DNA of 64,000 bases. Origin: Chloroflexota bacterium (lineage in GTDB: Bacteria; Chloroflexota; Anaerolineae; Anaerolineales; Villigracilaceae). Of this stretch, positions 8,112-16,925 are shown piece by piece. Made by a program: the position numbers and the translations under genes. The notes under the pieces are model-generated. The model ran no database searches. It saw only the letters and a list, made by a program, of their open reading frames with translations, and had not been told where the DNA came from. Location: the NCBI GenBank assembly GCA_029782225.1, contig JAKOVF010000329.1:17528-81527 (forward strand). The letters run 5' to 3'. Each line of letters begins with the position of its first letter. The stretch's first letter is position 1.

Positions 8112-9233
8112 ATGGTTTCAATTACTGCCAAGAACGAAGTTCCCAACACGCCAGTCCACAACACGCCGCCGCCGTTGATCGAGATCTCGGGCACACATCG
8201 CGAGATGGGATGTCAGATTGGAGAAGCGCGGCGCGGGCAGATCCAGCACAGCATTGCCAATGCGCATGTTCTCATCGAACAATCCTATTCACAGCTTGAA
8301 CTCACCTGGGCTGGCGCGCAGATTCAGGCCCGTAAGTATTTACCATTTGCCGAAGAGCGCTATCCCCAATATGTGGATGAAATGCGCGGTATCGCTGAAG
8401 GCGCGAATGTCAGCTTTGATGATGTGATGGCCTTGAATGCGATGGAGGCGGTCACGATGGATGCGCTGCACCTCACGCGCTGCACCAGCTTCGCGGTCAA
8501 CGAGACGCGCACCGCAGATGGTCATGTGCTGGCGGCGCATAATGAGGATTGGCTTCCCGAGGACGAGGATGATGTTTATGTGATCGCCGCGAATCCGAAG
8601 GATGAACCCCCGTTCCTTGCCATGACGTATGGCGGGCTGCTGCCCAATGTGGGATTCAACGCCTTTGGCATTGCCCAGCTTATTGACTCCGTATATCCAA
8701 CAGACTCACGCATTGGCATTCCCCGTCTCGTGGTTGCGCGTGCCCTGCTCGCCGCGAGGCGCATCTCCGGTGCAATTGGACGGGCGCTCATCTCGCATCG
8801 AGCCGCAGGCTACAACCATCTGCTCGTCCATGAAAGCGGTGAGATGTACTCCATCGAAGTCTCCGCGCGCAGATTCGAAATCCTGCATGGCACGGACGGT
8901 TACATGGTGCATACCAATCACTATCTGGCGCCGACCATGAAGGAGATCGAGAGCGAGCCTGAAGAGCTGATCTCCTCCCGCGTGCGTTATTTCCGCGCCA
9001 ATCGCCTGCTCCGTCAGAGTTCAACACACTCCATTAAAAGCTTGCAGGCCATTCAAAAGGACCATGTCAACCTGCCGAATTCCATCTGCAACCATGCCAT
9101 CGAATGGACTGACCCGCTGGACCGCGAGAAGACTATCAATGTGATGGTCATTGACTTGACCGCGCGCGAGATGCACATCGCCTGGGGCAATCCCTGCCAG
9201 AATGTCTATCATACGTATCATTTGAACGCGTAA
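8112..9233 (+). CDS. C45 family autoproteolytic acyltransferase/hydrolase
   Basis: The 373-residue protein resembles acyl-CoA:6-aminopenicillanate acyltransferase-like (C45) Ntn hydrolases. The expected nucleophile is the cysteine in TRCTSFAV (about residue 122). It is followed by LAAHNEDW (about 138-145) and a later NHYLAPT segment. In this family cleavage before the Cys activates the enzyme, which then acts on amide bonds or acyl-CoA transfer. The substrate is unknown. The start at MVSITAKNE was preferred because an upstream in-frame ATG would translate the repeat element. It is convergent with the next gene and they share a terminator. Confidence 0.75.
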   Translation: MVSITAKNEVPNTPVHNTPPPLIEISGTHREMGCQIGEARRGQIQHSIANAHVLIEQSYSQLELTWAGAQIQARKYLPFAEERYPQYVDEMRGIAEGANVSFDDVMALNAMEAVTMDALHLTRCTSFAVNETRTADGHVLAAHNEDWLPEDEDDVYVIAANPKDEPPFLAMTYGGLLPNVGFNAFGIAQLIDSVYPTDSRIGIPRLVVARALLAARRISGAIGRALISHRAAGYNHLLVHESGEMYSIEVSARRFEILHGTDGYMVHTNHYLAPTMKEIESEPEELISSRVRYFRANRLLRQSSTHSIKSLQAIQKDHVNLPNSICNHAIEWTDPLDREKTINVMVIDLTAREMHIAWGNPCQNVYHTYHLNA

Positions 9234-9247
9234 AGAAAAGTAAGAAT

Positions 9248-9276
9248 AAAGAGACCGCTGGCGAGGCGGTCTCTTT
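9248..9276. terminator. Bidirectional terminator between convergent genes
   Basis: AAAGAGACCGC pairs perfectly with GCGGTCTCTTT over a seven-base loop. It serves both the C45 gene (+) and the MFS gene (-). Confidence 0.85.
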
Positions 9277-9290
9277 GTTTTGTTCGAGCA

Positions 9291-10457
9291 CTAATCGGCA
9301 GCTATTGCTGGAACCACTTTTGGGGAAGGTTCCTTGAGCAGCAAAGCAATGGGTGAGGCGGTGAGCACCAGGCCAGTCGTCATGATCAGCACAAAGGGGA
9401 AGCCGCGCGTTTCTGCCAGGGGACCGGTATAAAGCAGTCCCAGCGCGCCGGAGGAGAAGATAAATCCAAGTACAAGTCCGGATGCAAGCGCCATGCCGCC
9501 AGGGATCAATCGCTGGGCCAGCACCACCATATTGCTGTGAACCGCACCGGTCCCTGCACCTGCGAGTGGGACAAGCAGGTACAGCCAGGGTGACCAACCG
9601 ATCTGGCTGGTGATGTAAATTGGAAGTGCTGAGAAGAATAACGCGGATGCCACGACAAATCGCTTGGGAAATTTATCCCCAAAGTGACCGCCGATGACGT
9701 TGCCGAGCGCCGAGCCGCCCATAAAAAGTCCCGCCATGCTGCCGTAGATGGTGGCACTCTGACCGAGGTCTTTGAGATATTTGGGCATCAGGTTGATCAT
9801 GTTGGACTGCGCCGAGGATTGAAACGTCGCAACCAGCGCCAGCGCAAGGATGAACAGCCATCCGACCTGCATGCGCGAGCTTTGTCCCGGTGATGTATGA
9901 GGATGAGGTTGATTGGAGCGCAGTTGGACGGCGATCATCAGTCCGACCGGGATGGAAACCAGCGGCAGGATGAACATGCCGGGTACGCCCAGTGCTGCAA
10001 GGATTAAACCGGTGATGATCGGTCCGAGAAAGTGTCCGCTCTGGCCGGCCGTAAAGAAGATGGATGTAGCAGTTGTCTCGCGGCCCTTCATGTGGTTGCG
10101 TCCCTGCAGCGTGGCCTGGACCGTGCCAACCGGGTGAAACGCAGATGAGCCCAGTGCGGCAATGACCAGACAAACCAGCCCAACATTTCCACGTATCAGA
10201 AGCGTTGCGGAATAAAAGACGGTCATCCACAGCACACCCCCGGCCGCCAGCCAGCGCGGGCCCGCGCGGTCAGCGATCCAGCCGAAGAGCGGCTGTGTGA
10301 GAGCGGATGCCCAGATATAGATCGTTGAAAAGATCGCAATTTGGGTTGCGCTCAGCCCCAAATAGGTGATGAGGACCGGACGGCTGGAGTTGAACACGTC
10401 CACCATCAGGTGACCGACGGCAATCGAGGAGAAGAGGGAGTCAAAGAGAAGAGGCAT
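9291..10457 (-). CDS. MFS transporter, fosmidomycin-resistance (Fsr)-like
   Basis: The 388-residue protein has about 12 helices and the MFS motif in the form FGWIADRAGPRW (about residues 58-69). The N-terminal part (AVGHLMVDVFNSSRPVLI) and ALGSSAFHPVGT in helix 4 are characteristic of the Fsr drug-efflux subfamily. It probably exports a small toxic compound; which one is unknown. It is followed at the 3' end by the shared terminator. It lies 42 bases downstream of nadD in the same direction and may be cotranscribed with it. Confidence 0.8.
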   Translation of the reverse strand: MPLLFDSLFSSIAVGHLMVDVFNSSRPVLITYLGLSATQIAIFSTIYIWASALTQPLFGWIADRAGPRWLAAGGVLWMTVFYSATLLIRGNVGLVCLVIAALGSSAFHPVGTVQATLQGRNHMKGRETTATSIFFTAGQSGHFLGPIITGLILAALGVPGMFILPLVSIPVGLMIAVQLRSNQPHPHTSPGQSSRMQVGWLFILALALVATFQSSAQSNMINLMPKYLKDLGQSATIYGSMAGLFMGGSALGNVIGGHFGDKFPKRFVVASALFFSALPIYITSQIGWSPWLYLLVPLAGAGTGAVHSNMVVLAQRLIPGGMALASGLVLGFIFSSGALGLLYTGPLAETRGFPFVLIMTTGLVLTASPIALLLKEPSPKVVPAIAAD

Positions 10458-10499
10458 TTGTGATCTACGTTTGATCAGGTGGTCGAGTATCGAGACCAG

Positions 10500-11117
10500 T
10501 CATTTGATTCGCACTTCGTATAACCTGTGTTTGACAATGTATTCATACACTGAAGGCAATAGATAATAGCGGTAAGGCTCTCCATTTGCAATACGTCGGC
10601 GGATTTCTGTGGATGAAATGTTCTGCCGTAGCGTATCCACAAAACGGACCTTCCGGTCGATGCCCGGCAGCTTTTCCACCAACGACGAGACATCCACAGA
10701 ATCTCCGGGGCGCCGCATCACGCCAATTTGGTGGACGGCAGCCACGAGGTCCGCCGGAGACCGCCAGGTGGGAAGGTCATGCAATGAGTCGCCTCCAATC
10801 AAGAGGATAATATCCGCCTCCGGTTCCTGTACTGCGAATTGTTTGATCGTGTCTACGGAAAAGTGCGGGCCCGGCCGCTCCAGTTCCAGGCGTGAGAGTT
10901 CAAAAAGAGGGTTGTCTGCGATCGTGAGGTCGAGCATGGCCAGTCGATGTTCGAGAGCGGTGATCGGGTCATTATCCTTGTGGGGCGGGTTTGGCGTGAG
11001 TATCCAAAGCACGCGTGAGAGATTGAGTTGATAGGCTGATTCGCTGGCAAGCAGCAAATGGGCAAGATGAGGCGGGTCGAAAGTGCCCCCGAAGAGACCG
11101 ATGCGTTGACGGGTCAT
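10500..11117 (-). CDS. nadD: Nicotinate-nucleotide adenylyltransferase
   Basis: The 205-residue enzyme makes deamido-NAD from nicotinate mononucleotide and ATP in NAD synthesis. The nucleotidyltransferase signature GLFGGTFDPPHLAH (residues 7-20) contains the HxxH-type active site, and LTPNPPHK (about 40-47) is conserved in NadD. The C-terminal ISSTEIRRRI near residue 167 is the ISSTxIR motif. Length matches the family. No ribosome-binding site is visible; a TATACT box lies exactly six bases before the ATG, so the mRNA may be leaderless. Confidence 0.95.
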   Translation of the reverse strand: MTRQRIGLFGGTFDPPHLAHLLLASESAYQLNLSRVLWILTPNPPHKDNDPITALEHRLAMLDLTIADNPLFELSRLELERPGPHFSVDTIKQFAVQEPEADIILLIGGDSLHDLPTWRSPADLVAAVHQIGVMRRPGDSVDVSSLVEKLPGIDRKVRFVDTLRQNISSTEIRRRIANGEPYRYYLLPSVYEYIVKHRLYEVRIK

Positions 11118-11123
11118 GCGGAA

Positions 11124-11129
11124 AGTATA
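11124..11129 (-). promoter_or_regulatory. -10 box TATACT 6 nt before the nadD ATG
   Basis: On the minus strand TATACT is followed by six bases and the nadD ATG at 11117. This predicts a leaderless transcript. No convincing -35 box at 17 bp spacing was found. Confidence 0.55.
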
Positions 11130-11214
11130 TCGCAGGTTTTACGGGGCGTTGTCGAGTCCTTTATCAAATCTTTACATTGGCGGGCTATGATGCCGTTGTC
11201 AAAAGGAGTTGAAT

Positions 11215-11484
11215 ATGTCAAACACAGTGAAATGGACGATCGGAGTCGTTATTGGATTGGTTGTGTTGTTCCTGGTGCCACTCGCGTGGCGATTGGTCTT
11301 TCCCGCCTATGGTTTTGGAATGATGAGCGGCGGTTATGGGCATATGCCTATGATGGGCGGATATGGCTACGGCTTCATGCCATTCGGGATGATCTTTATG
11401 TGGCTGATTCCCATCGGCTTGCTCGTATTGATCGGATTAGGGATTGCGGCGTTGGTGAAGTATTTGACGAACAAGACCCAGTAA
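11215..11484 (+). CDS. Small Met/Gly/Tyr-rich membrane protein
   Basis: This 89-residue protein has two membrane helices (about residues 8-29 and 60-82). They are joined by a loop very rich in Gly, Met, Tyr and His (GMMSGGYGHMPMMGGYGYGF). AAAAGGAG precedes the ATG with six-base spacing, which favours this start over a TTG two codons earlier. I do not recognise the family. The Met/His-rich loop could bind metal such as copper, but that is only a suggestion from composition. A strong bidirectional terminator follows. Confidence 0.75.
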   Translation: MSNTVKWTIGVVIGLVVLFLVPLAWRLVFPAYGFGMMSGGYGHMPMMGGYGYGFMPFGMIFMWLIPIGLLVLIGLGIAALVKYLTNKTQ

Positions 11485-11534
11485 TTTGATTGTGGTTCAA
11501 GGCAGGCATCTACATCCGGTTATACTCTAAAAAA

Positions 11535-11568
11535 CAGACTCACCTGCGAACGAGGTGAGTCTGTTTTT
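11535..11568. terminator. Bidirectional terminator between convergent genes
   Basis: CAGACTCACCT pairs perfectly with AGGTGAGTCTG over a seven-base loop, with A-rich and T-rich flanks on either side. It can end transcription from both directions. Confidence 0.88.
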
Positions 11569-11633
11569 CTTCTTTGAATTGCTATTTTCTCTGTCTGTAC
11601 GACAGAACAGGTTGTTTCATCGGATAGAACTTC

Positions 11634-13958
11634 TTATGGGATCGAGAAGTCCAGCTTGGTGCTCCATGGGCCAAGCCCTACACTGTTCCATGTTTGGATC
11701 CACCAAAAGTGAGGTCCAGTTGCAAGTGATACCGGTGCTGTAACAGTGCATGTACTGGCACCACACACGTCAGCTGCCTTGTACCATTGTTTGAACACAT
11801 TCGAGGATGCGTCGTTGATCCACAGGTAATACCAGGTCGCGTCGGAGACTTTATTCCATGTATAGTCAGGATTATTCGTGCCGATTGACCCTGTAGGTGA
11901 AACTAATGTGGCCGCGCCGGGTACGGTAGGGATCGTAACACTGAACGTCATGGCGCTGCTCCAAGGACCATACCCGCCAGCGTTCCATGTCCGAATCCAC
12001 CAACTGTGGGTTCCGACATCTAATGTGGTGGCAGGCGTGGCGGAACAAGTTGTGCCGTTGCAGTTTGCTTGGGCGGAGGTATACCATTGTTGAATCACAA
12101 CCCCACTCGGGCCGTTTACCCACAGATAATAGTACGTTGCTCCGGTCACTTGATTCCAGGTATATGTGGGATTGTAATTCGTGCCAATGTCTCCAGAAGG
12201 GGTTAGCAGAGTGGACGCACCGGGCAATGGTGGCGTAAAAGTGCTGAAGGCCATAGGAGCGCTCCAGGGACCTATTCCGGCCTCGTTCCAGGTTTGAATC
12301 CACCAGGTATGTGCACCGCTGCGCAATGTAGTGGCAGGTGTAACCGAACAAGTCGTGCCATTGCAATTCGCCTGGGCAGAAGTGTACCATTGCTTGATGA
12401 CATTTCCGTTCGGGCCATTTACCCACAGATAGTACCAGGTTGAACCGCCTACCTGATTCCAGGTATAAGTGGGGTTGTAATTCGTATCGATATATCCAGT
12501 GGGCGTAACCAGAGTCGCTGCTCCCAGGGGAACTATACTGAATACTTTGCCAGTGCTCCATTGACCATAGCCGGCAGAGTTCCATGCCTGAACCCACCAC
12601 GTGTAGGTTCCGCCCTTGAGCGTGAGGGGCGATGTGACCGAGCAGGAGCCGGCGCTGCAGATACTTACGGCATCATACCAGGCACTGTACACTTTTCCAG
12701 AGGGATCACCAATCCAGAGTTGATATCGTGTGGCGGTCGAATCTTCGCGAGGCTCGATTTTTGTGGAATCACCATTCGACATCGCCTTCATGGGGGCGGC
12801 ATTCCAGATAAAGGTGGGTGTGTAATTTGTCCCAATGTCGCCGCTGGGGGAAACCAGGGTGGGAGTTCCGGGAGGGGTGGGGATAGGAGTGTTAAAAGCA
12901 AGTGCATTGCTCCACGGTCCATACCCGGTGGAATTCCAGGCTTGAATCTTCCAAGTGAAATCGCCTCCGCCCAATGTAATGGAGGGGGTGGCAGCGCAGG
13001 TTCCGGCATTACAGAATGCGGAGGCCTGATACCACTGATTGAAGACCGTATTTCCTGTAGATCCTGTTATCCATAGATAGTACCAGGTCGCGCCGCTGAG
13101 TTCATTCCATCGGTATGTGGGTGTTGATTCATTGATAATGCCGTCAGGAGAGATCAGTGTGACTTTTCCTATAAGGTTAGCCGTAGTGAAACTCCACCAC
13201 GTGCCGCTGTTTGCCAGTGTGTTACCCCCGCTGTTGACGGCCTTGACCTGCCAGTAATATCGATTTCCCCATATAAATTTGGCGTCATTCGGCATCGTAT
13301 AGGTTGTGACATTGCCCACGTCTTTCCATGCGCCGAGGTATGCGCAATTTGTGTCATTGATGGTAGGGGTATAGCAAACCTGGTAGGAGGTGGCTCCGGT
13401 GCTGCTCTGCCACGAAAGCATCCGGCTGGCAATACTTAGATCATTATCGGCAGGCATGCTCTTTGAAAATGCGCCCGGCGGATTCCCCCCGAGGGTAGTG
13501 AATGACCAGACCTGTCCACCATCTGCATCTATCCTTTCCTTTTGCGTACAAGTGGAGTCTTTGCAGTTTACCAGCTGTATCTGCCAAAAATAGGTTACAC
13601 CTTGTGTTAAACCTGAGATGCTATATTGAGTGGTAGTCAACACGCCAGCGTAATTACATGTGCCGCCTGTGGCATAGTAGCAGTATTTATAATACTGGTC
13701 AAAGCCATAGGGGTTTGAAGGAGCAGCGTTCCATTTCAGCGTTACAGAAGTAGCCTGGCTGGTCGCGCCATTGGCTGGCGATACTTTGCCAAATGTAGTG
13801 ACCGCGGAAACTCCTGAAAACACCGCCCCCATTTTGGATGCGGGTGCCTGTTGAGCACTGGCGGCCAGCACATTGCTGGGTTTCGCAGCCAATGCCATGA
13901 GAGTCATGATTAAAATAAGAATAAGGATGAGCCGGTTTCGAGTTGGTCTTGAAATCAT
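11634..13958 (-). CDS. Secreted multi-repeat (FN3/Ig-like) protein
   Basis: The 774-residue protein has a signal peptide (about residues 1-33, ending NVLAA). Two fibronectin III-like domains follow (about 55-155 and 158-255). Five copies of a roughly 100-residue repeat come next. Each repeat has the core YTWNxV..TWYYLWVNG..QWY, a small Cys pair, and a closing WWIQTWN..GxGPWS. The repeats end directly at the C-terminus with no anchor or sorting motif. Such architecture suggests an extracellular adhesive, sugar-binding or scaffold role, but no catalytic domain is visible. The minus-strand AGGAGG site lies just before the ATG, behind a small hairpin at 13970-13987. Repeats three and four from the end are very similar, which points to recent duplication. 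Confidence 0.8.
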   Translation of the reverse strand: MISRPTRNRLILILILIMTLMALAAKPSNVLAASAQQAPASKMGAVFSGVSAVTTFGKVSPANGATSQATSVTLKWNAAPSNPYGFDQYYKYCYYATGGTCNYAGVLTTTQYSISGLTQGVTYFWQIQLVNCKDSTCTQKERIDADGGQVWSFTTLGGNPPGAFSKSMPADNDLSIASRMLSWQSSTGATSYQVCYTPTINDTNCAYLGAWKDVGNVTTYTMPNDAKFIWGNRYYWQVKAVNSGGNTLANSGTWWSFTTANLIGKVTLISPDGIINESTPTYRWNELSGATWYYLWITGSTGNTVFNQWYQASAFCNAGTCAATPSITLGGGDFTWKIQAWNSTGYGPWSNALAFNTPIPTPPGTPTLVSPSGDIGTNYTPTFIWNAAPMKAMSNGDSTKIEPREDSTATRYQLWIGDPSGKVYSAWYDAVSICSAGSCSVTSPLTLKGGTYTWWVQAWNSAGYGQWSTGKVFSIVPLGAATLVTPTGYIDTNYNPTYTWNQVGGSTWYYLWVNGPNGNVIKQWYTSAQANCNGTTCSVTPATTLRSGAHTWWIQTWNEAGIGPWSAPMAFSTFTPPLPGASTLLTPSGDIGTNYNPTYTWNQVTGATYYYLWVNGPSGVVIQQWYTSAQANCNGTTCSATPATTLDVGTHSWWIRTWNAGGYGPWSSAMTFSVTIPTVPGAATLVSPTGSIGTNNPDYTWNKVSDATWYYLWINDASSNVFKQWYKAADVCGASTCTVTAPVSLATGPHFWWIQTWNSVGLGPWSTKLDFSIP

Positions 13959-14323
13959 TTTGCCTCCTGAAGAGTTTTGACTCTTCGTGATGATGCTGGA
14001 ACGTGCAACTGCAAGGAATAGTTCCCGATTTGCAGGCGTTTTGACCCAGCCTGTCAGAACTCATCAATTTTATCTCCCCGTGCCCCCGGACGCTATGTCG
14101 CATAGGGCATAACAGCGCTCAGATGTTTGCCCGAAAAATTATAGATATACACCCCCTGAGTTTTCAAGTGTCATTTGTCACAGCTTTAGAAAGGCACTTG
14201 GGTGGTTGTCTTACAACTTCTTACTCGTCTGATGATTATGCTGTTTACCTGATATTATACTCATGGAGTAAGACACAGGTGCAAGCAAGATCGGATTTTG
14301 GCAGGATGCGGAAGGAATTTACT
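13959..14323. other. 365-base divergent intergenic region
   Basis: This stretch separates the secreted repeat protein (-) and the oxidase (+). It holds the minus-strand ribosome site and a 7-bp hairpin GAAGAGT-TTTG-ACTCTTC at 13970-13987. The plus-strand half is AT-rich (14140-14290) and contains TATTATACT-like sequence near 14253, a possible -10 for the oxidase without a clear -35. I compared the minus-strand leader by eye with c-di-GMP and cobalamin riboswitch motifs and did not find a match. No gene was seen. Confidence 0.5.
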
Positions 14324-15490
14324 ATGATGAACAGTTATGACGCAATTGTGATCGGGGCAGGCGTGGTGGGGGTTAGCGTCGCGTTTCATCTGGCGGAACG
14401 CGGGCTGAAACCGGTCATTTTGGAACGCAAAGAAATTGCTGCCGGCGCGACCGGCCGTTCAAGCGGACTCGTGCGTATGCATTACGACCTTGAAGCTGAT
14501 TCGCGGCTGGCATGGGTCAGCTTTCAATATTTCTGGGACTGGCATGAGCGGGTAGGCGGCGAATGCGGCTTCACGCGTACCGGATTTCTATTCATTGAGT
14601 CTCCTGAGCATAATGAGAGTGTGAGCGCGAACGTGGAAATGCACAGACGCATTGGGATTCCTACGAGCACCATTTCGGCGGCGGATGTGCAAAAACTCGT
14701 CCCGTCTTTCAAAACCGACGATTTTGACATTGCAGCCTATGAACCTGAATCTGGATATGCAGACCCGGTGCTGACCGCCAACTCATTCCTTGCTGCCGCA
14801 AAGCGGCTCGGATCGGACTACGTTCAGGACTGCGCGGTGACCGATATCATCGTCAACGCTGACAAAGTGACCGGCGTCCGAAGTACGCGCGGCGATTTCA
14901 GCGCGCCGATCATCGTCAACGCGGCGGGCGCATGGGCAGGGAAAATCGCTGAGATGGCCGGTGTAGCCATCCCTCTCGATACGTGGACACATGACGTGGC
15001 GCACATCCGCCGGCCCGCGGAAGTGGGAGATCATCCCACCGTAATTGACAGTTCGCTGAATATGTATTTCCGCCCGGATTCAGGCGGTCTGACGCTGGTC
15101 GCTTTGGAGGATGATAACCGCCTGGGTGAGGCGCCCGACTCCGAGGTCGGGTATGTTGCGAAGGATTTTGTCGAGCGCGCGGTGGAACGGATCTGTCGCC
15201 GCATTCCGGCCATGGAAAACGGTTCGCTGCATTCGTCGCACGTGGGCCGCGATGGCTTGACCCCTGATCAGCGTGCGGTGATCGGCGCGGCCGGGCCGCG
15301 GGGATTTTATCTCGCCACTGGATTCAGCGGCACCGGATTCAAAACATCTCCGGCAGTGGGATTGTGCATGTCAGAATTGATTCTTGATGGGGAAGCCAAG
15401 ACAGTTGATATCACCGGCTTTGACCCTGGCCGCTTTGCCCGCGGCGAATATCTCAGGGGTGAGCACGATTACGGCGATCTCTGGCGGTAA
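14324..15490 (+). CDS. FAD-dependent oxidoreductase (DAO / sarcosine oxidase-like)
   Basis: The 388-residue protein begins with a dinucleotide-binding fold, YDAIVIGAGVVGVSVAFHLAERG (GxGxxG, about residues 4-26). ERKEIAAGATGRSSG (about 36-50) and a C-terminal FAD-contact region GFYLATGFSGTGFKTSPA follow. This order fits the DAO family, whose members oxidise amino acids or N-methylated amines with release of hydrogen peroxide. The tail HDYGDLWR resembles sarcosine oxidase beta-like proteins. The substrate is not certain. GGAAGGAA precedes ATGATG; the first ATG was taken. No partner subunit genes are adjacent. Confidence 0.85.
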   Translation: MMNSYDAIVIGAGVVGVSVAFHLAERGLKPVILERKEIAAGATGRSSGLVRMHYDLEADSRLAWVSFQYFWDWHERVGGECGFTRTGFLFIESPEHNESVSANVEMHRRIGIPTSTISAADVQKLVPSFKTDDFDIAAYEPESGYADPVLTANSFLAAAKRLGSDYVQDCAVTDIIVNADKVTGVRSTRGDFSAPIIVNAAGAWAGKIAEMAGVAIPLDTWTHDVAHIRRPAEVGDHPTVIDSSLNMYFRPDSGGLTLVALEDDNRLGEAPDSEVGYVAKDFVERAVERICRRIPAMENGSLHSSHVGRDGLTPDQRAVIGAAGPRGFYLATGFSGTGFKTSPAVGLCMSELILDGEAKTVDITGFDPGRFARGEYLRGEHDYGDLWR

Positions 15491-15513
15491 AACAAACCTT
15501 CGGAGGGTTAATT

Positions 15514-15879
15514 CTATTCTGGTTTATGTTTCAGCTTTGTATCTAGCGTCCCCCAGATGCCAGCCGGGAGTGACGTCCCTGATCTCCTTCGTAAATTGAC
15601 CTTGTAAATGGCGCATTCGCCGGTGCCGATACGTCTCAGCCAGAATTGTTTCGTAAGCGTATCCAGTGCCTGACTGAAATTCTCCGGTGAGAGGCGTTCA
15701 TCCAGCGGCAACTCGTTCATCGCCACATAGAGATGAGGATAATCCATTGGTTCACGCAATAAGAGTTTCACGATCCTTCTCAGGGATGGGGATAATTCTG
15801 CCATGTCCATCGATGTGATGCCATCCGCTTTTTGTTGGATCTCTATTTTTTTCTGCAACCGGTCAAAAATTCCAGGCAT
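15514..15879 (-). CDS. Small hypothetical protein, possibly winged-helix-like
   Basis: The 121-residue protein is not recognised. It is charged, soluble and mostly helical. The central part (about residues 25-95: LSPSLRRIVKLLLREPM, then SPENFSQALDTLTKQFWLRRI) looks like helix-turn-helix packing followed by a short beta strand, GECAIYKV. It is the last of four same-strand genes after the PrsW fusion, with 18 bases to the one before, so it is probably part of that operon. A DNA-binding or adaptor role is a guess. Confidence 0.65.
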   Translation of the reverse strand: MPGIFDRLQKKIEIQQKADGITSMDMAELSPSLRRIVKLLLREPMDYPHLYVAMNELPLDERLSPENFSQALDTLTKQFWLRRIGTGECAIYKVNLRRRSGTSLPAGIWGTLDTKLKHKPE

Positions 15880-15897
15880 GGGAACCCCTTTCTTCTC

Positions 15898-16110
15898 CTA
15901 ATACAACTCAGGCATGCTGATCGGCTCAGGCTGTGGCTCGCACTCGCCGCACCAGATTACATTTGCAACGGCCAGCCCCTTGGGCACGTTATTCTCGCCC
16001 ACGTACATCGCCAGAAAAGTGGACATCGTGGAGGCGTGTTCCTTGCAGACGAATCGCCCACAGAATGAACAGGCGGCGCGAGCGTCTTCTTCACAGTGCC
16101 AGCATTTCAT
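15898..16110 (-). CDS. Small B-box-like zinc-binding protein
   Basis: The 70-residue protein has a Cys/His pattern CWHCEEDARAACSFCGRFVCKEH (residues about 3-25). A later WCGEC near residue 54 could complete a zinc site, giving a B-box or treble-clef-like arrangement. It has no signal peptide or membrane helix. It sits 12 bases after the MinD-like ATPase gene in the same direction. Its place in this operon suggests an adaptor or protein-protein contact module, which is inferred. Confidence 0.7.
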   Translation of the reverse strand: MKCWHCEEDARAACSFCGRFVCKEHASTMSTFLAMYVGENNVPKGLAVANVIWCGECEPQPEPISMPELY

Positions 16111-16122
16111 CCCAAGACTCCT

Positions 16123-16908
16123 TTATTCCATCCCCATTACAGTTTTTGCCAGATCCGATAGAGCCAGCGACCATTCATGGTCCGGTTGGGTGAGGGAGAA
16201 CAGGTCCCGGCTGGCGTTCTCCGCCAGGTCAAATGTCAGCGGCATGACGCCGGCAACTGGCGCCTGGAACTCAGCCTCGAAGCGGGCTTTGATGTCCTCC
16301 CGGTCAAATTTTGGCAGGGCCTTGTTGACCAGCAGAATCAATTTCGGCACGTCAAGGCTGCGCGCCACATCCACTGTGACCGCTGTGCCCTGCAAGTCCT
16401 GGCTATCTGGCCTCAAAATAACGATCAAAATGTCGGAGATGGCCATACAGAGCAAGGTTTCCTCATTCAGCCCCGGGTGCGTATCAATGAAGAGAAAATC
16501 GAGATCCAACTCTTTGATGATGGTCTGCAATCCCTCATTAAGTTTATTGAAATCATAGCCATCTCTCAATACCCGGCTGATCTCCTGACCCCTGATGGAA
16601 GAGGGGACGAACCAAAGGCTCTTGCCTGCCAGCTTTGTGCGACCCGTCGAGTCTGCACCCAATTCGCCAACTGCACAGGCGGCCTCTCGAATTCCACACT
16701 TGCCGTACAGGAAATCATTCAGCGTCCGGCCCATTTTGTTTTCGTCCAACCCGAACAGGGCATGGATGCCCGGCGATTGGATATCTGCATCCACCACGCC
16801 CACCCGTTTCCCTGCCAGCGCGGCCTGCGCGGCCAGGTCCGCAGTGATGTTGGATTTTCCTGTCCCACCACGGAACGAATGGATCGATACGATTTTCCCT
16901 TTGTTCAT
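16123..16908 (-). CDS. MinD/ParA-type P-loop ATPase
   Basis: The 261-residue protein has a deviant Walker A FRGGTGKSNITADLA (about residues 13-27), in which the first signature Lys is replaced by Arg while the catalytic GKS is kept. VGVVDADIQSPG (about 36-47) is Walker A'. DFLFIDTHPGLNEE (about 137-150) is Walker B. Such ATPases dimerise on ATP and move or place partners at membranes or on DNA. It has no dedicated ParB or MinE partner nearby. It lies 17 bases after the PrsW-CNB gene, so the ATPase probably works with that membrane protease. Confidence 0.85.
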   Translation of the reverse strand: MNKGKIVSIHSFRGGTGKSNITADLAAQAALAGKRVGVVDADIQSPGIHALFGLDENKMGRTLNDFLYGKCGIREAACAVGELGADSTGRTKLAGKSLWFVPSSIRGQEISRVLRDGYDFNKLNEGLQTIIKELDLDFLFIDTHPGLNEETLLCMAISDILIVILRPDSQDLQGTAVTVDVARSLDVPKLILLVNKALPKFDREDIKARFEAEFQAPVAGVMPLTFDLAENASRDLFSLTQPDHEWSLALSDLAKTVMGME

Positions 16909-16925
16909 AAGCCCTACTCGCCTAT

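Noticed and set aside
11634..13958. Regular DNA repeats suggesting a CRISPR array
   Set aside because: The repeats have a period of about 300 bases, stay in one reading frame and code for protein domains.
13959..14110. c-di-GMP or cobalamin riboswitch before the secreted repeat protein
   Set aside because: The conserved core words of those classes could not be found in the minus-strand leader.
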